Positions 40,858 through 49,492 of a DNA stretch of 64,000 nt are shown one piece after another. Positions within the stretch are counted from its first letter, which is position 1. Every line of letters starts with the position of its first letter. Location of the stretch: positions 1 through 64,000 of the forward strand of contig NZ_JAHVAA010000005.1 of NCBI RefSeq assembly GCF_019264485.1, given 5' to 3'. The position numbers and the translations under genes were made by a program. This DNA is from Sediminibacterium sp. (GTDB lineage Bacteria; Bacteroidota; Bacteroidia; Chitinophagales; Chitinophagaceae). A model generated the notes under the pieces. That model saw only the letters and a program-made list of their open reading frames with translations. It searched no databases and was not told the DNA's origin.

Positions 40858-41663
40858 ACTGTGTATTCGACAAAGAGCAATTATGGTCACTGGCACTGAA
40901 TGAACTCAGTGAAGCAGAAAAAACAGCAGTAAACCTGCATGTTACCTCCTGTGATACCTGTAAAGCAGAACTGAATGAGATCATGGCTTTCTGCAGTATT
41001 ACCGCAGCCCTGCCCGAGCCGGAAGCACCTGCCGGTATGAAACAACGTTTCATGACCGAGCTGGAAAACTATAAACAGCAACAATTATCGCATACCAATG
41101 GATGGTCGGTGTGGAGAGATCGGCTCAATGCCTTTATTACAAGTATTACAACTCCCAAATTTGGATATGGTCTGGCCATGTTGGTTGCAGGTGTATTGGT
41201 GACTACCGTTTTTTTCAAAACAAAAGATAACGGTGCTTCTGAAGTACAACAGTTGTCATCGCAGGTAAAAGAAATGCGTGAAATGCTGGCGCTGAGTTTA
41301 CTGGAACATCCATCGGCTTCAGAAAGGCTAAGAGCTGTGAGTTATGTGGAGGAGATAGATACGGTTGATGCCCGTGTAAAAGATGCTTTGCTCACTACAT
41401 TGAATAATGATGAAAATGTAAACGTTCGTCTTACAGCACTCGAAACCTTATCGAAAATGACTGTTGATCCAAAAGTAAGGGAAGGACTGGTTCAATCTAT
41501 AGCACACCAGGATTCACCATTGATACAATCGGTACTGGCCGACCTGATGCTTAAAATGCAGGAGAAAAAATCGGTACGTTCTTTTCAGCAATTGCTGAAG
41601 AAACCGGAAACCAATGAAGCCATAAAAACAAAGATCAAAGAAACCATACATCAACTGAGTTAA
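40854..41663 (+). CDS. Anti-sigma factor with zinc-finger (zf-HC2) N-terminus, one membrane helix and HEAT-like repeats
   Basis: 269 aa. The N-terminal zinc-binding anti-sigma motif HxxxCxxC is VNLHVTSCDTCKAEL. One membrane helix (FGYGLAMLVAGVLVTTVFF) lies near 105-123. The extracytoplasmic part has alpha-helical HEAT-like repeats (VDARVKDALLTTLNNDENVNVRLTALETL ... VKEGLV-type units). It should hold the cotranscribed sigma factor inactive until an envelope signal is sensed. Two DUF4097 genes follow at 25 and 9 nt. Confidence 0.87.
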   Translation: MNCVFDKEQLWSLALNELSEAEKTAVNLHVTSCDTCKAELNEIMAFCSITAALPEPEAPAGMKQRFMTELENYKQQQLSHTNGWSVWRDRLNAFITSITTPKFGYGLAMLVAGVLVTTVFFKTKDNGASEVQQLSSQVKEMREMLALSLLEHPSASERLRAVSYVEEIDTVDARVKDALLTTLNNDENVNVRLTALETLSKMTVDPKVREGLVQSIAHQDSPLIQSVLADLMLKMQEKKSVRSFQQLLKKPETNEAIKTKIKETIHQLS

Positions 41664-41688
41664 TTCATTTCATAAAACCCCCAGTAAC

Positions 41689-42552
41689 ATGAAACAAATC
41701 TGCAACCTGCTCTTGGCGGGAACGCTATCACTATGTGCCTGCACTGACCTGCCTGCACAGGAATTCAAGGAACATGTATCCAAACAGTTTACCGTAAATG
41801 CAAAGAGTACAGAAGCCGTGCTTGCTGTATACAACATTTATGGATCCATTAAAGTAGAAGGATATGATGGCGATAAGGTAGTACTTGAAATCGATAAAAA
41901 AGTAACAGCCAAATCAGCCGAACAATTGGAAATCGGCAAAGAAGAATTTAAATTTCAAATGGAGCAGATGGGAGACAGTATTCTTGTTTACATATCTGCA
42001 CCCTACGATTCAAGACCAAAACAAAACTGGAACAGAAATGAGGATCGTAGAAATATCCGCTATAAATACTATCTCGACATGATAGTAAAAGTGCCCAATG
42101 CCATGCGTTTAAGGGTATCAACGGTCAATGATGGCAATATTAATGTTGCCAATGTATTTGGTAATCTCTTTGTAAGCAATGTAAATGGGTCGGTTGATAT
42201 TGACAATGCAAAAGGTATTACCAAAGCAACTACTATAAATGGCAAACTCAACGTGCGTTATGCGGTGAATCCACCTGCGGCTTCAACCTATCATACCATT
42301 AATGGCGATATCACGGTATATTATAAAACCAATCTCGATGCCGAATTGTATTTCAAAAGTATGAATGGCAGTTATTACACCGATTTTGATAATGCTGAGC
42401 CCATTAGTAATACCGTTGTAAAGAATGCCGAAGCTAAAGAGAATGGAACAGTGTATAAAATTATAAAAAATGCAGGCGTAAAGATTGGCAGCGGCGGGAA
42501 ACAATTTCATTTCGAAACCCTGAACGGAAACGTTTATATCAAAAAATCATAA
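41689..42552 (+). CDS. DUF4097-type secreted beta-helix-like protein (first copy)
   Basis: 287 aa. A secretion signal begins MKQICNLLLAGTLSLCACTD; the CAC could be a lipobox. The mature part is made of repeated short beta units: GSIKVEGYDGDKVVLEI, VNDGNINVANVFGNLFVSNVNGSVDIDNAKG, TINGKLNVRY, TINGDITVYY and LNGNVYIKKS. This matches the DUF4097 putative adhesin family. The function is unknown; its place behind sigma/anti-sigma genes suggests an envelope role. Confidence 0.85.
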   Translation: MKQICNLLLAGTLSLCACTDLPAQEFKEHVSKQFTVNAKSTEAVLAVYNIYGSIKVEGYDGDKVVLEIDKKVTAKSAEQLEIGKEEFKFQMEQMGDSILVYISAPYDSRPKQNWNRNEDRRNIRYKYYLDMIVKVPNAMRLRVSTVNDGNINVANVFGNLFVSNVNGSVDIDNAKGITKATTINGKLNVRYAVNPPAASTYHTINGDITVYYKTNLDAELYFKSMNGSYYTDFDNAEPISNTVVKNAEAKENGTVYKIIKNAGVKIGSGGKQFHFETLNGNVYIKKS

Positions 42553-42561
42553 AATCAGTAT

Positions 42562-43386
42562 ATGAAACAGATCAAGTATGTAGCAGTGTTGGCGCTTTTA
42601 TTCATGACTACCGGCATGATGGCGCAGTCGACAGACAAAGAACAAATTACCGTTGCATTAAGCAGCCCCGGGAAACCCTATAAACTGAAAGTAGACCTGC
42701 TGACAGGGTCGATTAAAGTAACGGGCCATGCTGCAGATAATATTGTAGTGGCAGTAGAAGTAGAGGATGATAAAAACAATAAAGGAAAAGAAAAAACAAA
42801 AGATGGACTGAAAAGAATCAGCGGTGGTTCAGGATTTGAGTTAAAAGCGACAGAAAAAAACAACGAAGTAGTAGTAGGAAGTGGTAGTTTTTTCAGGAAG
42901 ATGGATATTGAAATAAAAGTGCCCCAAAATGGAACATTGGTTTTGAAAACAGTAAACGATGGCGATATTGTAGTTAGTAATGTGAGAGGTGAGTTGGAGG
43001 TTAACAATACGAATGGGGATGTTAATCTCTCTGGTATCGCAGGATCGGCAATAGCAACTACTATTAATGGAGATATCAGTGTTTCGTTTACAAGTGTAAC
43101 AGATGGCAAGCCCATGGCTTTCTCAAGTTTTAATGGTGATGTGAATATTACACTGCCTGCTTCAACAAAAGCCAACCTGAAAATGAAAACAGACCAGGGA
43201 GAAATATTCAGCGACTTTGAAGTAGCTGTTGAGAAAAGTGCAGCAGCACCCACTAAAACCAATAGCGGAGGTGTTTACAAAATCAGTAAAGACTCATGGG
43301 TACTCGGTAAAATTAATGGCGGAGGGGCCGAGCTGATGATGAAGAGCTGGAGTGGCGATCTGGTTATCAGAAAAGCAAAACAATAA
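42562..43386 (+). CDS. DUF4097-type secreted beta-helix-like protein (second copy)
   Basis: 274 aa with a Sec signal (VAVLALLFMTTGMMAQ). The same short-repeat layout as the preceding protein is seen: GSIKVTGHAADNIVVAVEV, VNDGDIVVSNVRGELEVNNTNGDVNLSG, TINGDISVSF, FNGDVNITLP and SWSGDLVIRKAKQ. It is 9 nt after the first copy and is the last gene of the sigma operon, followed by a terminator. Confidence 0.85.
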   Translation: MKQIKYVAVLALLFMTTGMMAQSTDKEQITVALSSPGKPYKLKVDLLTGSIKVTGHAADNIVVAVEVEDDKNNKGKEKTKDGLKRISGGSGFELKATEKNNEVVVGSGSFFRKMDIEIKVPQNGTLVLKTVNDGDIVVSNVRGELEVNNTNGDVNLSGIAGSAIATTINGDISVSFTSVTDGKPMAFSSFNGDVNITLPASTKANLKMKTDQGEIFSDFEVAVEKSAAAPTKTNSGGVYKISKDSWVLGKINGGGAELMMKSWSGDLVIRKAKQ

Positions 43387-43457
43387 TAATACCCCCTATA
43401 ACAATTCTCATGTGCATCAGCTATCTTAACTGTTCAGCAGTGAAAGATATCCTGAAG

Positions 43458-43490
43458 AGAACGGCACCATTCCTGGTGCTGTTCTTTTTT
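43458..43490 (+). terminator. Terminator of the sigma/anti-sigma/DUF4097 operon
   Basis: Stem AGAACGGCACCA (43458-43469) pairs with TGGTGCTGTTCT (43474-43485, one G-T pair) with a 4-nt loop and a T run. It lies 72 nt after the last stop. Confidence 0.85.
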
Positions 43491-43518
43491 TGAAATAACC
43501 TTGGGCAGGGATACTAAT

Positions 43519-43553
43519 AAAAAGGCCGGATCATTTTTTGATCCGGCCTTTTT
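43519..43553 (-). terminator. Terminator of the OmpA-family gene
   Basis: A 15-bp perfect stem (AAAAAGGCCGGATCA and its complement at 43539-43553) with a 5-nt T loop. It has a T run on the minus strand, 20 nt past the gene's stop. Confidence 0.85.
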
Positions 43554-43572
43554 GGTAAAGAATTAGTATAGA

Positions 43573-44979
43573 TTAATAGATGGTGAACTCAACACGTCTG
43601 TTCTTCTGACGACCATCTGCAGTTTTATTACTGGAAGCGGGTTGCGATTCGCCATAACCCATTGCTTCTATTTTTGAGCTGTTAGCTCCCTGCGATACGA
43701 GGTATTGTTTTACTGCCTGAGCCCTGTTTCTTGAAAGTGTCATGTTAGCAGCGTCTGAACCTACATTATCTGTATGCCCTGCCAATTTGAGGCTGATTCC
43801 TTTTTTGGTCAGTAATTCAGCTACTTTATTCAGGTAAGGTAAAGAGCGTGCCCTGATGGTTGATTTTCCAAAATCAAACTCCAGATTGCGAATGGCATCA
43901 GTTACCACTTGTCTGTCTTCCGCTGTGATTACATAAGTAGTATTTGTTTCAACTTTGTAAACAGTATCTCTTTTAACCGATACTTCAGGAAGTGCACAAC
44001 CTGCACCATCCACTTTTACATTGCGTGGAGTACCCGGACATTTATCAAAATAATCACTCACACCATCACCGTCGGTATCTGTTTTCATTCTGTTCAATTC
44101 ATCCTGTAATCCATTTAAAGCAGCAAGTCTGCTATTATACCTGGCTTCACTGGCTGCAAGAGAAGCTATCATAGCATCATCAGCAGATTTCATATTGCCG
44201 GCAAGTTGTGCAGGAGGATTGTGACGGGCCAATTGTGCTTTATTAGATTTACCCAACGCAAATTCGAGACCAATATGGCCATATGAAAACCTGTCGCTGA
44301 TATAGGGCTCTTTATAATAACCATCCAAATCGTCACCGTCAACCAGGCCGATCGTATAACCAATATCCAGGTTTACAGAGCGGGAAAGATTTGCTTTAAA
44401 GCCAAGCCCTATCGGTACATAAAACCTGGTTATGCTACCTGATGGTTTGAAATTTATAGTTGTTCCGGCAGTGTTTACTAAACTTGGATTAAAATTAATG
44501 GCACCTCCACCCAATGAAAGATAGGGCTGAATAGACGTATGTAATTGAGACCAGTTAATATTACCCAGTGTAGCAACCAGGCTTAAACTAGTAGCCCAAT
44601 GCACATCTGTTTCAAACGATTTATAGGGGCTAACAGGTGGTGCGCCTGCCCATAGTCTGTCGTTATTGGCTTTGAGGGTTCCTCTCAGGAAATCGGCCTG
44701 AATACCGAAAACATGTGAAACCTGTGCTTTAATATATCCACCATATCCCAATGAAGGTTTCCACTTTGAAAAATCATTGCGACCGCCAAATGCAGAAGTA
44801 GGAACGAGGGCGCCTGCATGTAAACCAAATGACCATGTATTGAATCCTTTGTTACCAGAGAACAAAGGTGGAGCTACAACTGTACTAATACGGTTTGTAG
44901 TGTCTTGTGCACAGATTCCTGAAGTAACAAGAAACATAGAAGCAAAAAGGAAAAAGCTTTGAAGTATTATTTTTTTCAT
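43573..44979 (-). CDS. OmpA-family outer-membrane protein
   Basis: 468 aa with a Sec signal (IILQSFFLFASMFLVTSGICAQ). The N-terminal half has barrel-like strands (FNTWSFGLHAGALVPTSAFGG, GYGGYIKAQVSHVFGIQADF, LGLEFALGK-like segment). A coiled helix (SLAASEARYNSRLAALNGLQ) links to a thrombospondin-3-like Ca site (DTDGDGVSDYFDKCPGTP). The C-terminal OmpA peptidoglycan-binding domain has FDFGKSTIRARSLPYL, AGHTDNVGSDAANMTLSRNRA and GYGESQPASSNKTADGRQKN. It anchors the outer membrane to the cell wall. Single gene. Confidence 0.92.
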   Translation of the reverse strand: MKKIILQSFFLFASMFLVTSGICAQDTTNRISTVVAPPLFSGNKGFNTWSFGLHAGALVPTSAFGGRNDFSKWKPSLGYGGYIKAQVSHVFGIQADFLRGTLKANNDRLWAGAPPVSPYKSFETDVHWATSLSLVATLGNINWSQLHTSIQPYLSLGGGAINFNPSLVNTAGTTINFKPSGSITRFYVPIGLGFKANLSRSVNLDIGYTIGLVDGDDLDGYYKEPYISDRFSYGHIGLEFALGKSNKAQLARHNPPAQLAGNMKSADDAMIASLAASEARYNSRLAALNGLQDELNRMKTDTDGDGVSDYFDKCPGTPRNVKVDGAGCALPEVSVKRDTVYKVETNTTYVITAEDRQVVTDAIRNLEFDFGKSTIRARSLPYLNKVAELLTKKGISLKLAGHTDNVGSDAANMTLSRNRAQAVKQYLVSQGANSSKIEAMGYGESQPASSNKTADGRQKNRRVEFTIY

Positions 44980-45131
44980 AACAGTAAATTGATGACCATC
45001 TTTTTGTAGGTAGTATCAGTTGTGTAAAGATGAACCTTATTGAATCGCTTAGCATTACACTCTTTTAACTTAAAATTGTATGAATCACATATTGATAGAG
45101 GGTTAATCACTGATTTACTGTAAAATAAAAA

Positions 45132-45152
45132 CCCACCTGCATAACAGGTGGG
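45132..45152 (-). terminator. Terminator after the small barrel protein gene
   Basis: Stem CCCACCTG/CAGGTGGG (45132-45139 and 45145-45152) with a T-rich 3' side on the minus strand, 44 nt past the stop at 45196. Confidence 0.7.
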
Positions 45153-45195
45153 CAATTTGGGAAACAAAATATCAATCAATCCGCCTACACAGATA

Positions 45196-45684
45196 TTAGA
45201 ACGTGTATCGCAAGCTGACACCGCCATCCATATAGACGTAGTTCTCCCCAAAGAAATCAATAAACGGTTTTAAATCCATACTGATGTTAATGGGTGCTTT
45301 GTTGAATTTGTAATCAAGTCCAAGTATACCATCAATACCTAAAACGGTTGAAGAAGTATAGGTTCTTCCATTATTATAATAATAACTTCCACCATCCTGG
45401 AAGAAGCCAACGTGTGCGCCAAAACCGTATACAAATTTTAATGAACTGTTTTTATCTGCAGCGGCATGTTTTTCATATAAACCGGTAATCAGAAAGTTTT
45501 TCCGGCCAACACTCAATATTCCTTCAAGTGCAGTAGTGCTGTTGGTAAAATGTTTAAGGGTAATACCACTTGTAAGTCCGCCAAACCTTAAACCCAGCCC
45601 GGTTTTGTAGGATTGTGCTGAACTGTTTGTTACAAAAAATATCAGGCTAAACAAGCAGGTAATAATCAGGTGTTTTGTTTTCAT
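45196..45684 (-). CDS. Small outer-membrane beta-barrel protein, unrecognised subfamily
   Basis: 162 aa with a Sec signal (LIITCLFSLIFFVTNSSAQ). The mature part alternates short strands (KTGLGLRFGGLTSGITLKHF, ALEGILSVGRKNFLITGLY, LKFVYGFGAHVGFF, GIDGILGLDYKF) and ends in aromatic Y-T-F, typical of eight-strand barrels. The function cannot be named. It forms a single-gene unit between the OmpA gene and the small stress-protein genes. Confidence 0.7.
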   Translation of the reverse strand: MKTKHLIITCLFSLIFFVTNSSAQSYKTGLGLRFGGLTSGITLKHFTNSTTALEGILSVGRKNFLITGLYEKHAAADKNSSLKFVYGFGAHVGFFQDGGSYYYNNGRTYTSSTVLGIDGILGLDYKFNKAPINISMDLKPFIDFFGENYVYMDGGVSLRYTF

Positions 45685-45844
45685 AATAAGTTGAGATTTT
45701 TTCAGGCGATGAGGTATAGAATAAATTATGCTACTGTTTAAAAGCCATCAATTCTCAGGTCCAAAGGTCTGTTGATATGCTGGAAAATATATTACATATG
45801 GAAGGATAATACTTGTATCATTCCAAGGTGAGAGGCACATTGAA

Positions 45845-46000
45845 TCAAAAAATCTTGCCGCCTTTAATAAACCGGAGAAGAATAGCCACTACAGCTATAA
45901 ATAATAAAATGTGAATGACCTGCCCTGCATTATAGGCAAAGTACCCTGTAGCCCATATAATCAGTAAAATAATTGCGATAATGTATAGAAGATTGCTCAT
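45845..46000 (-). CDS. Lmo0937-family small membrane protein
   Basis: 51 aa, found by reading the minus strand from ATG 46000 to TGA 45845-45847. It has two membrane helices (YIIAIILLIIWATGYFAY and HILLFIAVVAILLRF) joined by NAGQVI and a short basic end, the pattern of the Lmo0937/DUF5670 family. Members are often induced by stress; the function is unknown. It is next to a CsbD-like gene on the same strand. Confidence 0.8.
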   Translation of the reverse strand: MSNLLYIIAIILLIIWATGYFAYNAGQVIHILLFIAVVAILLRFIKGGKIF

Positions 46001-46030
46001 GTTGTTTTTTTATGTGTAAGAGTAAAGTAA

Positions 46031-46059
46031 AAAGCACAGACGTTTTAATGTCTGTGCTT
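46031..46059 (-). terminator. Terminator of the CsbD-like gene
   Basis: Stem AAAGCACAGAC (46031-46041) with GTCTGTGCTT (46050-46059) and an 8-nt loop. The A-rich left side gives T on the minus strand. Confidence 0.65.
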
Positions 46060-46115
46060 ACCAAAAACCCACTGTATAAGAGAAACGTGTATAATGGTTT
46101 ATGTACAGAGTAGTA

Positions 46116-46334
46116 TCAATGCATTTCTTTTTCAAGAATTGCAGTAGTTTCTTCCAGGCTTTTATTCAATCGCTTACCAACTTTTTCCAGCAATTCTGCT
46201 TCTTTTCCTGTTGCAAATTTCAGGTCATCATTGGTAAGACTTGGAAACTTAACTTTCAATTTTTCTATCTGAATTGACCAGTCGCCTTTCACTTTAAATG
46301 GAACTACTGCGGGTGTAACATTTTCTGTTGTCAT
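46116..46334 (-). CDS. CsbD-like small general-stress protein
   Basis: 72 aa. The pattern VKGDWSIQIEKLKVKFPSLTNDDLKFATGKEAELLEKVGKRL matches the CsbD-like small stress proteins of Bacteroidota (G-D-W...K-x-K-F-x-x-L-T-x-x-D-L then a G-K-E-x-E-L-L helix). The function is not known. It lies between the Lmo0937 and cupin genes. Confidence 0.8.
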   Translation of the reverse strand: MTTENVTPAVVPFKVKGDWSIQIEKLKVKFPSLTNDDLKFATGKEAELLEKVGKRLNKSLEETTAILEKEMH

Positions 46335-46429
46335 GTTGTTTCGTTTAATGCATTGTAAAGGTGAAGACTTTACTTCTCATCTGTGTTACATATACCTAAG
46401 TGATTGTTGCAGATATAACTGCTTTAGAT

Positions 46430-46783
46430 CTATTCCTCGTAACCGCTTTTAATAATTGTGCTTAACATTTTGAATTGTTCCTCAGCTGTGAAATTATGTT
46501 TAGCATGAGCCGGGATAATGATACCATCACCTAATTTCAAGTGATATTTGCTGTTGTTTATACTTAATCTGGCATTGCCATCAATAATTTGCACATAGGT
46601 ATCGAAGGGTGTTGTTTTTTCAGACAATTCTTCTCCGGCATCAAAAGAAGAAATAGTGATATTGCCAGTTATTTTTTTGATGATCGTCTTGCTCAGTATT
46701 GCATTGGGTATATATTCAATGATTTGTACAATAATGTGAGATTTCGATTTCTCTAGTTCGAGCGGATCAGTTATCCTGGGCAT
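46430..46783 (-). CDS. Single-domain cupin protein
   Basis: 117 aa. The cupin beta-barrel is visible: ITISSFDAGEELSEKTTPFDTYVQIIDGNARLSIN (motif 1, metal ligands partly replaced), then LKLGDGIIIPAHAKHNFTAEEQFKMLSTII (motif 2, His near the end). It may sense or bind a small molecule. It is cotranscribed or co-regulated with the AraC-type gene 97 nt upstream on the same strand. Confidence 0.85.
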   Translation of the reverse strand: MPRITDPLELEKSKSHIIVQIIEYIPNAILSKTIIKKITGNITISSFDAGEELSEKTTPFDTYVQIIDGNARLSINNSKYHLKLGDGIIIPAHAKHNFTAEEQFKMLSTIIKSGYEE

Positions 46784-46879
46784 TTTCTTTAGATTAATTG
46801 AATGAGTAATAGTAAAGTATAAAGGTGCTCTTTATAACAATAGGCAGTATTACACAAAACAATTGAAGAATTACAGGTT

Positions 46880-47440
46880 TTACAGATTTTCCAGATGCTG
46901 ACTTCTTTTTTGTTTTAGTTTTTTATAGAACGAAGGGGAAAGACCAGTAATTTTTTTAAACTGGTTCGAGAGGTGTGCTACACTGCTATAATGTAATTTG
47001 TAGGAAATTTCTGTAAGATTCAGTTCGTCATATAGAAGCAGCTCTTTAACACGTTCAATTTTATGCAATATGATGAACTGCTGAATGGTGATTCCTTTTA
47101 CTTCCGAAAAGATATTAGACAGGTAAGTGTAGTCTTGTCCTATTTTCTCACTGATATAATCAGAGTAATTGGTATCAGGAAGTTCATCGGAATAATGAAC
47201 CATTTCTGTGATGACATTTTTAATTCTTTCAATCAGAATACTCCTGTGGTCTTCTAAAAGTTCAAGCCCGGATTTTAGGAGATTGATTTTAAACTCCGCC
47301 CGCTGTTCATCTGTAATGTCTACCAATAATTCTACCATACCCAGGTCGAGCACAACATAGTGTATACCCAGTTTTCTGAGTTCTTCTTTTACCATCATTT
47401 TGCAACGAAGGCTAACCATATACTTTATATAGAGTTTCAT
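46880..47440 (-). CDS. AraC-family transcriptional regulator
   Basis: 186 aa from ATG 47440. The N-terminal half (KLYIKYMVSLRCKMMVKEELRKLG) is a short alpha/beta domain typical of a Bacteroidota subgroup. The C-terminal AraC double HTH has DYTYLSNIFSEVKGITIQQFIILHKIERVKELL and the second helix pair LTEISYKLHYSSVAHLSNQFKKITGLSPSFYKK. It probably controls the neighbouring cupin and small stress genes. Confidence 0.92.
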   Translation of the reverse strand: MKLYIKYMVSLRCKMMVKEELRKLGIHYVVLDLGMVELLVDITDEQRAEFKINLLKSGLELLEDHRSILIERIKNVITEMVHYSDELPDTNYSDYISEKIGQDYTYLSNIFSEVKGITIQQFIILHKIERVKELLLYDELNLTEISYKLHYSSVAHLSNQFKKITGLSPSFYKKLKQKRSQHLENL

Positions 47441-47680
47441 TCTTGAGATTGGATATTGAGTATATAGGCAGACAAAACCTTTGTAAGGTAGTGCTTATAT
47501 CCTGTAAAGTCTGTTTATTTAATCGTGTAGCAATAATGCCTGATGGAGTCTCTCCATCCGTGTTGATCCAGCTATATTTTGAGCCAGAGATTTTTATGCA
47601 CTGCAAATGCGTAACTTCATGAGCAGTAAGGGCGTACGATTGAAAATATACAAACTATAGTTTAATTTTATCAGATTGCA

Positions 47681-48379
47681 GTGACTACTATCAGTATTAT
47701 TATACCAACCTTAAATGAAGCTGCAGTAATTGGATCGTTGATTGTTTTTTTGAAGGAACATAGCAATGGTTTGGTTAAAGAGATTATTGTGAGCGATGGA
47801 GGAAGTACTGATGAAACCGTAACCCTGGCCCTGGAAGCCGGAGCCAAAATTGCACAATCTCCTGCGAAAGGAAGATCAGCGCAAATGAATTTTGGCGCTG
47901 GTATTGCTACTGGTGAGCTGTTGTATTTTGTACACGCAGACACATATCCCCCGTCGTCTTATGCAAAAGATATTAGCGAAGCAGTTGAAACTGGGTATTC
48001 ATTCGGTCGATACCGCACAAAATTCAATTCCAGTAAAAAAATATTATTACTGAATGCATGGTTCACCAAGTTCGATCTTTTCATTTGTTATGGCGGTGAT
48101 CAGACATTGTTTATGAGAAAAGAATTGTTTAATCAGATCAGTGGATTTAACAAGGATATGCGTATTATGGAAGATTACGATATTGTAGTACGTGCCAAAG
48201 AAGCAAAAGCCAAGTATAAAATCTTTAACAAGTCTGCACTGGTATCGGCCAGAAAATATGAAACCAATAGCTGGTTAAGGGTACAAACAGCCAATTATAT
48301 CATTATCCGCATGTATAAACAAGGAGCTACCCAGGAAGAAATGGCCATCCGGTATAAAACCCTGCTGCAATACAGATAG
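47681..48379 (+). CDS. Arsenosugar biosynthesis glycosyltransferase, TIGR04283 type
   Basis: 232 aa from GTG 47681. The GT-A family 2 fold begins ISIIIPTLNEAAVIGSLI, continues with VSDGGSTDET, and has the DxD-like site in LYFVHADTYPP. A second acceptor part is GGDQTLFMRKELFNQISGF with MEDYDIVVRAK. The subfamily occurs almost only in arsenosugar gene sets, present here on both strands. It should transfer a sugar to an arsenic-containing ribose intermediate (inferred). It precedes the VOC gene by 42 nt. Confidence 0.87.
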   Translation: MTTISIIIPTLNEAAVIGSLIVFLKEHSNGLVKEIIVSDGGSTDETVTLALEAGAKIAQSPAKGRSAQMNFGAGIATGELLYFVHADTYPPSSYAKDISEAVETGYSFGRYRTKFNSSKKILLLNAWFTKFDLFICYGGDQTLFMRKELFNQISGFNKDMRIMEDYDIVVRAKEAKAKYKIFNKSALVSARKYETNSWLRVQTANYIIIRMYKQGATQEEMAIRYKTLLQYR

Positions 48380-48421
48380 CAATTCAACTTTTTAAACACA
48401 CGCTTCGTATATTCCATAAAA

Positions 48422-49471
48422 ATGGGCATGGCTGAATATATAACAGGCATACAGCAGGTTGGAATAGGTGTAGCAAATGCTACGGAGGCAAAATATTTGT
48501 ACAAAGACCTCTTTGGTATGAGTACGCTTGTTTTTGACGATAAAGCATCAGCAAACCTTATGACACAGTATACAGGTCAACAGGTATACCAGCGAAGAGC
48601 CATACTTACCATGAACATGAACGGGGGTGGCGGTTTTGAAATATGGCAGTTTACCAACAGAACACCATTGGCTGCTGAGCAGGATTTTATTATGGGGGCA
48701 CCCGGTATTAATGCGGTAAAAATTAAGGCATACAATATTCATGCAGCACATAAACATTTATCAAAATACCCTGACCTGAAATTATCAGCGATAGCACTAA
48801 ATCCCAGGGGTGAATCCTTGTTTCAGGTAACTGATACATATGCTAACAGGTTTCAGGTAGTGGAAGCACATGAGTGGTTTAAAAGAGATCATTTCTGTAT
48901 GGGTGGGGTAACAGGAGCTGTTATTGGTATAAGAGATATGGAGAAAGCAATTCCCTTTTATCAGAAAATTTTAGGAAATGCTGAGCTGATATATGATATT
49001 ACAGAAACAAATGAAGGGGAAATTTTTTCAGGCGGGCTACGCAAAGTTTTACTCAGGAAAAAAATGTCGGCATCAGGTGCTTTCAGTCGCTTACTCGGCG
49101 GCATAGATATTGAACTGGTGCAGGCTGTGAGTGCAGATTACGATCATTTATTTAAAAACCGCTATTGGGGAGATTGCGGTTTTATACACCTTTGTTTTGA
49201 TGTAATGGATATGGATGCACTAAAGCAATCAATGCAGCAGGATGGTTACCTGTTTACCGTAGACAGCGCAGCATCTTTTGCCATGCAGGATACATCCGGT
49301 CGATTTTGTTATGTAGAAGATCCCGATGGTACATTAATAGAACTGGTTCAAACACACCGGGTGCCTGTACTGAAAAAAATAGGCTGGTATATCAATCTCA
49401 CCAACAGGAAATCGAATAAACCATTACCCAACTGGATGGTTGCCATGCTGGGTTTGAATAAAGTTAAATGA
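48422..49471 (+). CDS. Two-domain VOC (glyoxalase/dioxygenase-fold) protein in the arsenosugar cluster
   Basis: 349 aa with two VOC modules: about 1-130 (ITGIQQVGIGVANATEAKYLYKDLFGM) and about 150-310 (MGGVTGAVIGIRDMEKAIPFYQKILG, ending CYVEDPDGTLIELVQTHRV). VOC proteins bind metals and include arsenic-carbon lyases (ArsI) and glyoxalases. The location suggests a step in organoarsenical handling, but residues specific to ArsI were not assigned. It is cotranscribed with the TIGR04283 gene. Confidence 0.78.
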   Translation: MGMAEYITGIQQVGIGVANATEAKYLYKDLFGMSTLVFDDKASANLMTQYTGQQVYQRRAILTMNMNGGGGFEIWQFTNRTPLAAEQDFIMGAPGINAVKIKAYNIHAAHKHLSKYPDLKLSAIALNPRGESLFQVTDTYANRFQVVEAHEWFKRDHFCMGGVTGAVIGIRDMEKAIPFYQKILGNAELIYDITETNEGEIFSGGLRKVLLRKKMSASGAFSRLLGGIDIELVQAVSADYDHLFKNRYWGDCGFIHLCFDVMDMDALKQSMQQDGYLFTVDSAASFAMQDTSGRFCYVEDPDGTLIELVQTHRVPVLKKIGWYINLTNRKSNKPLPNWMVAMLGLNKVK

Positions 49472-49492
49472 GTTAAAACTGCTGCGGTATTC

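Noticed and set aside
47412..47606. 64-codon minus-strand frame before the AraC-type gene
   Set aside because: No family features, and it overlaps the start of the AraC gene in another frame. A leader peptide cannot be excluded but is not supported.
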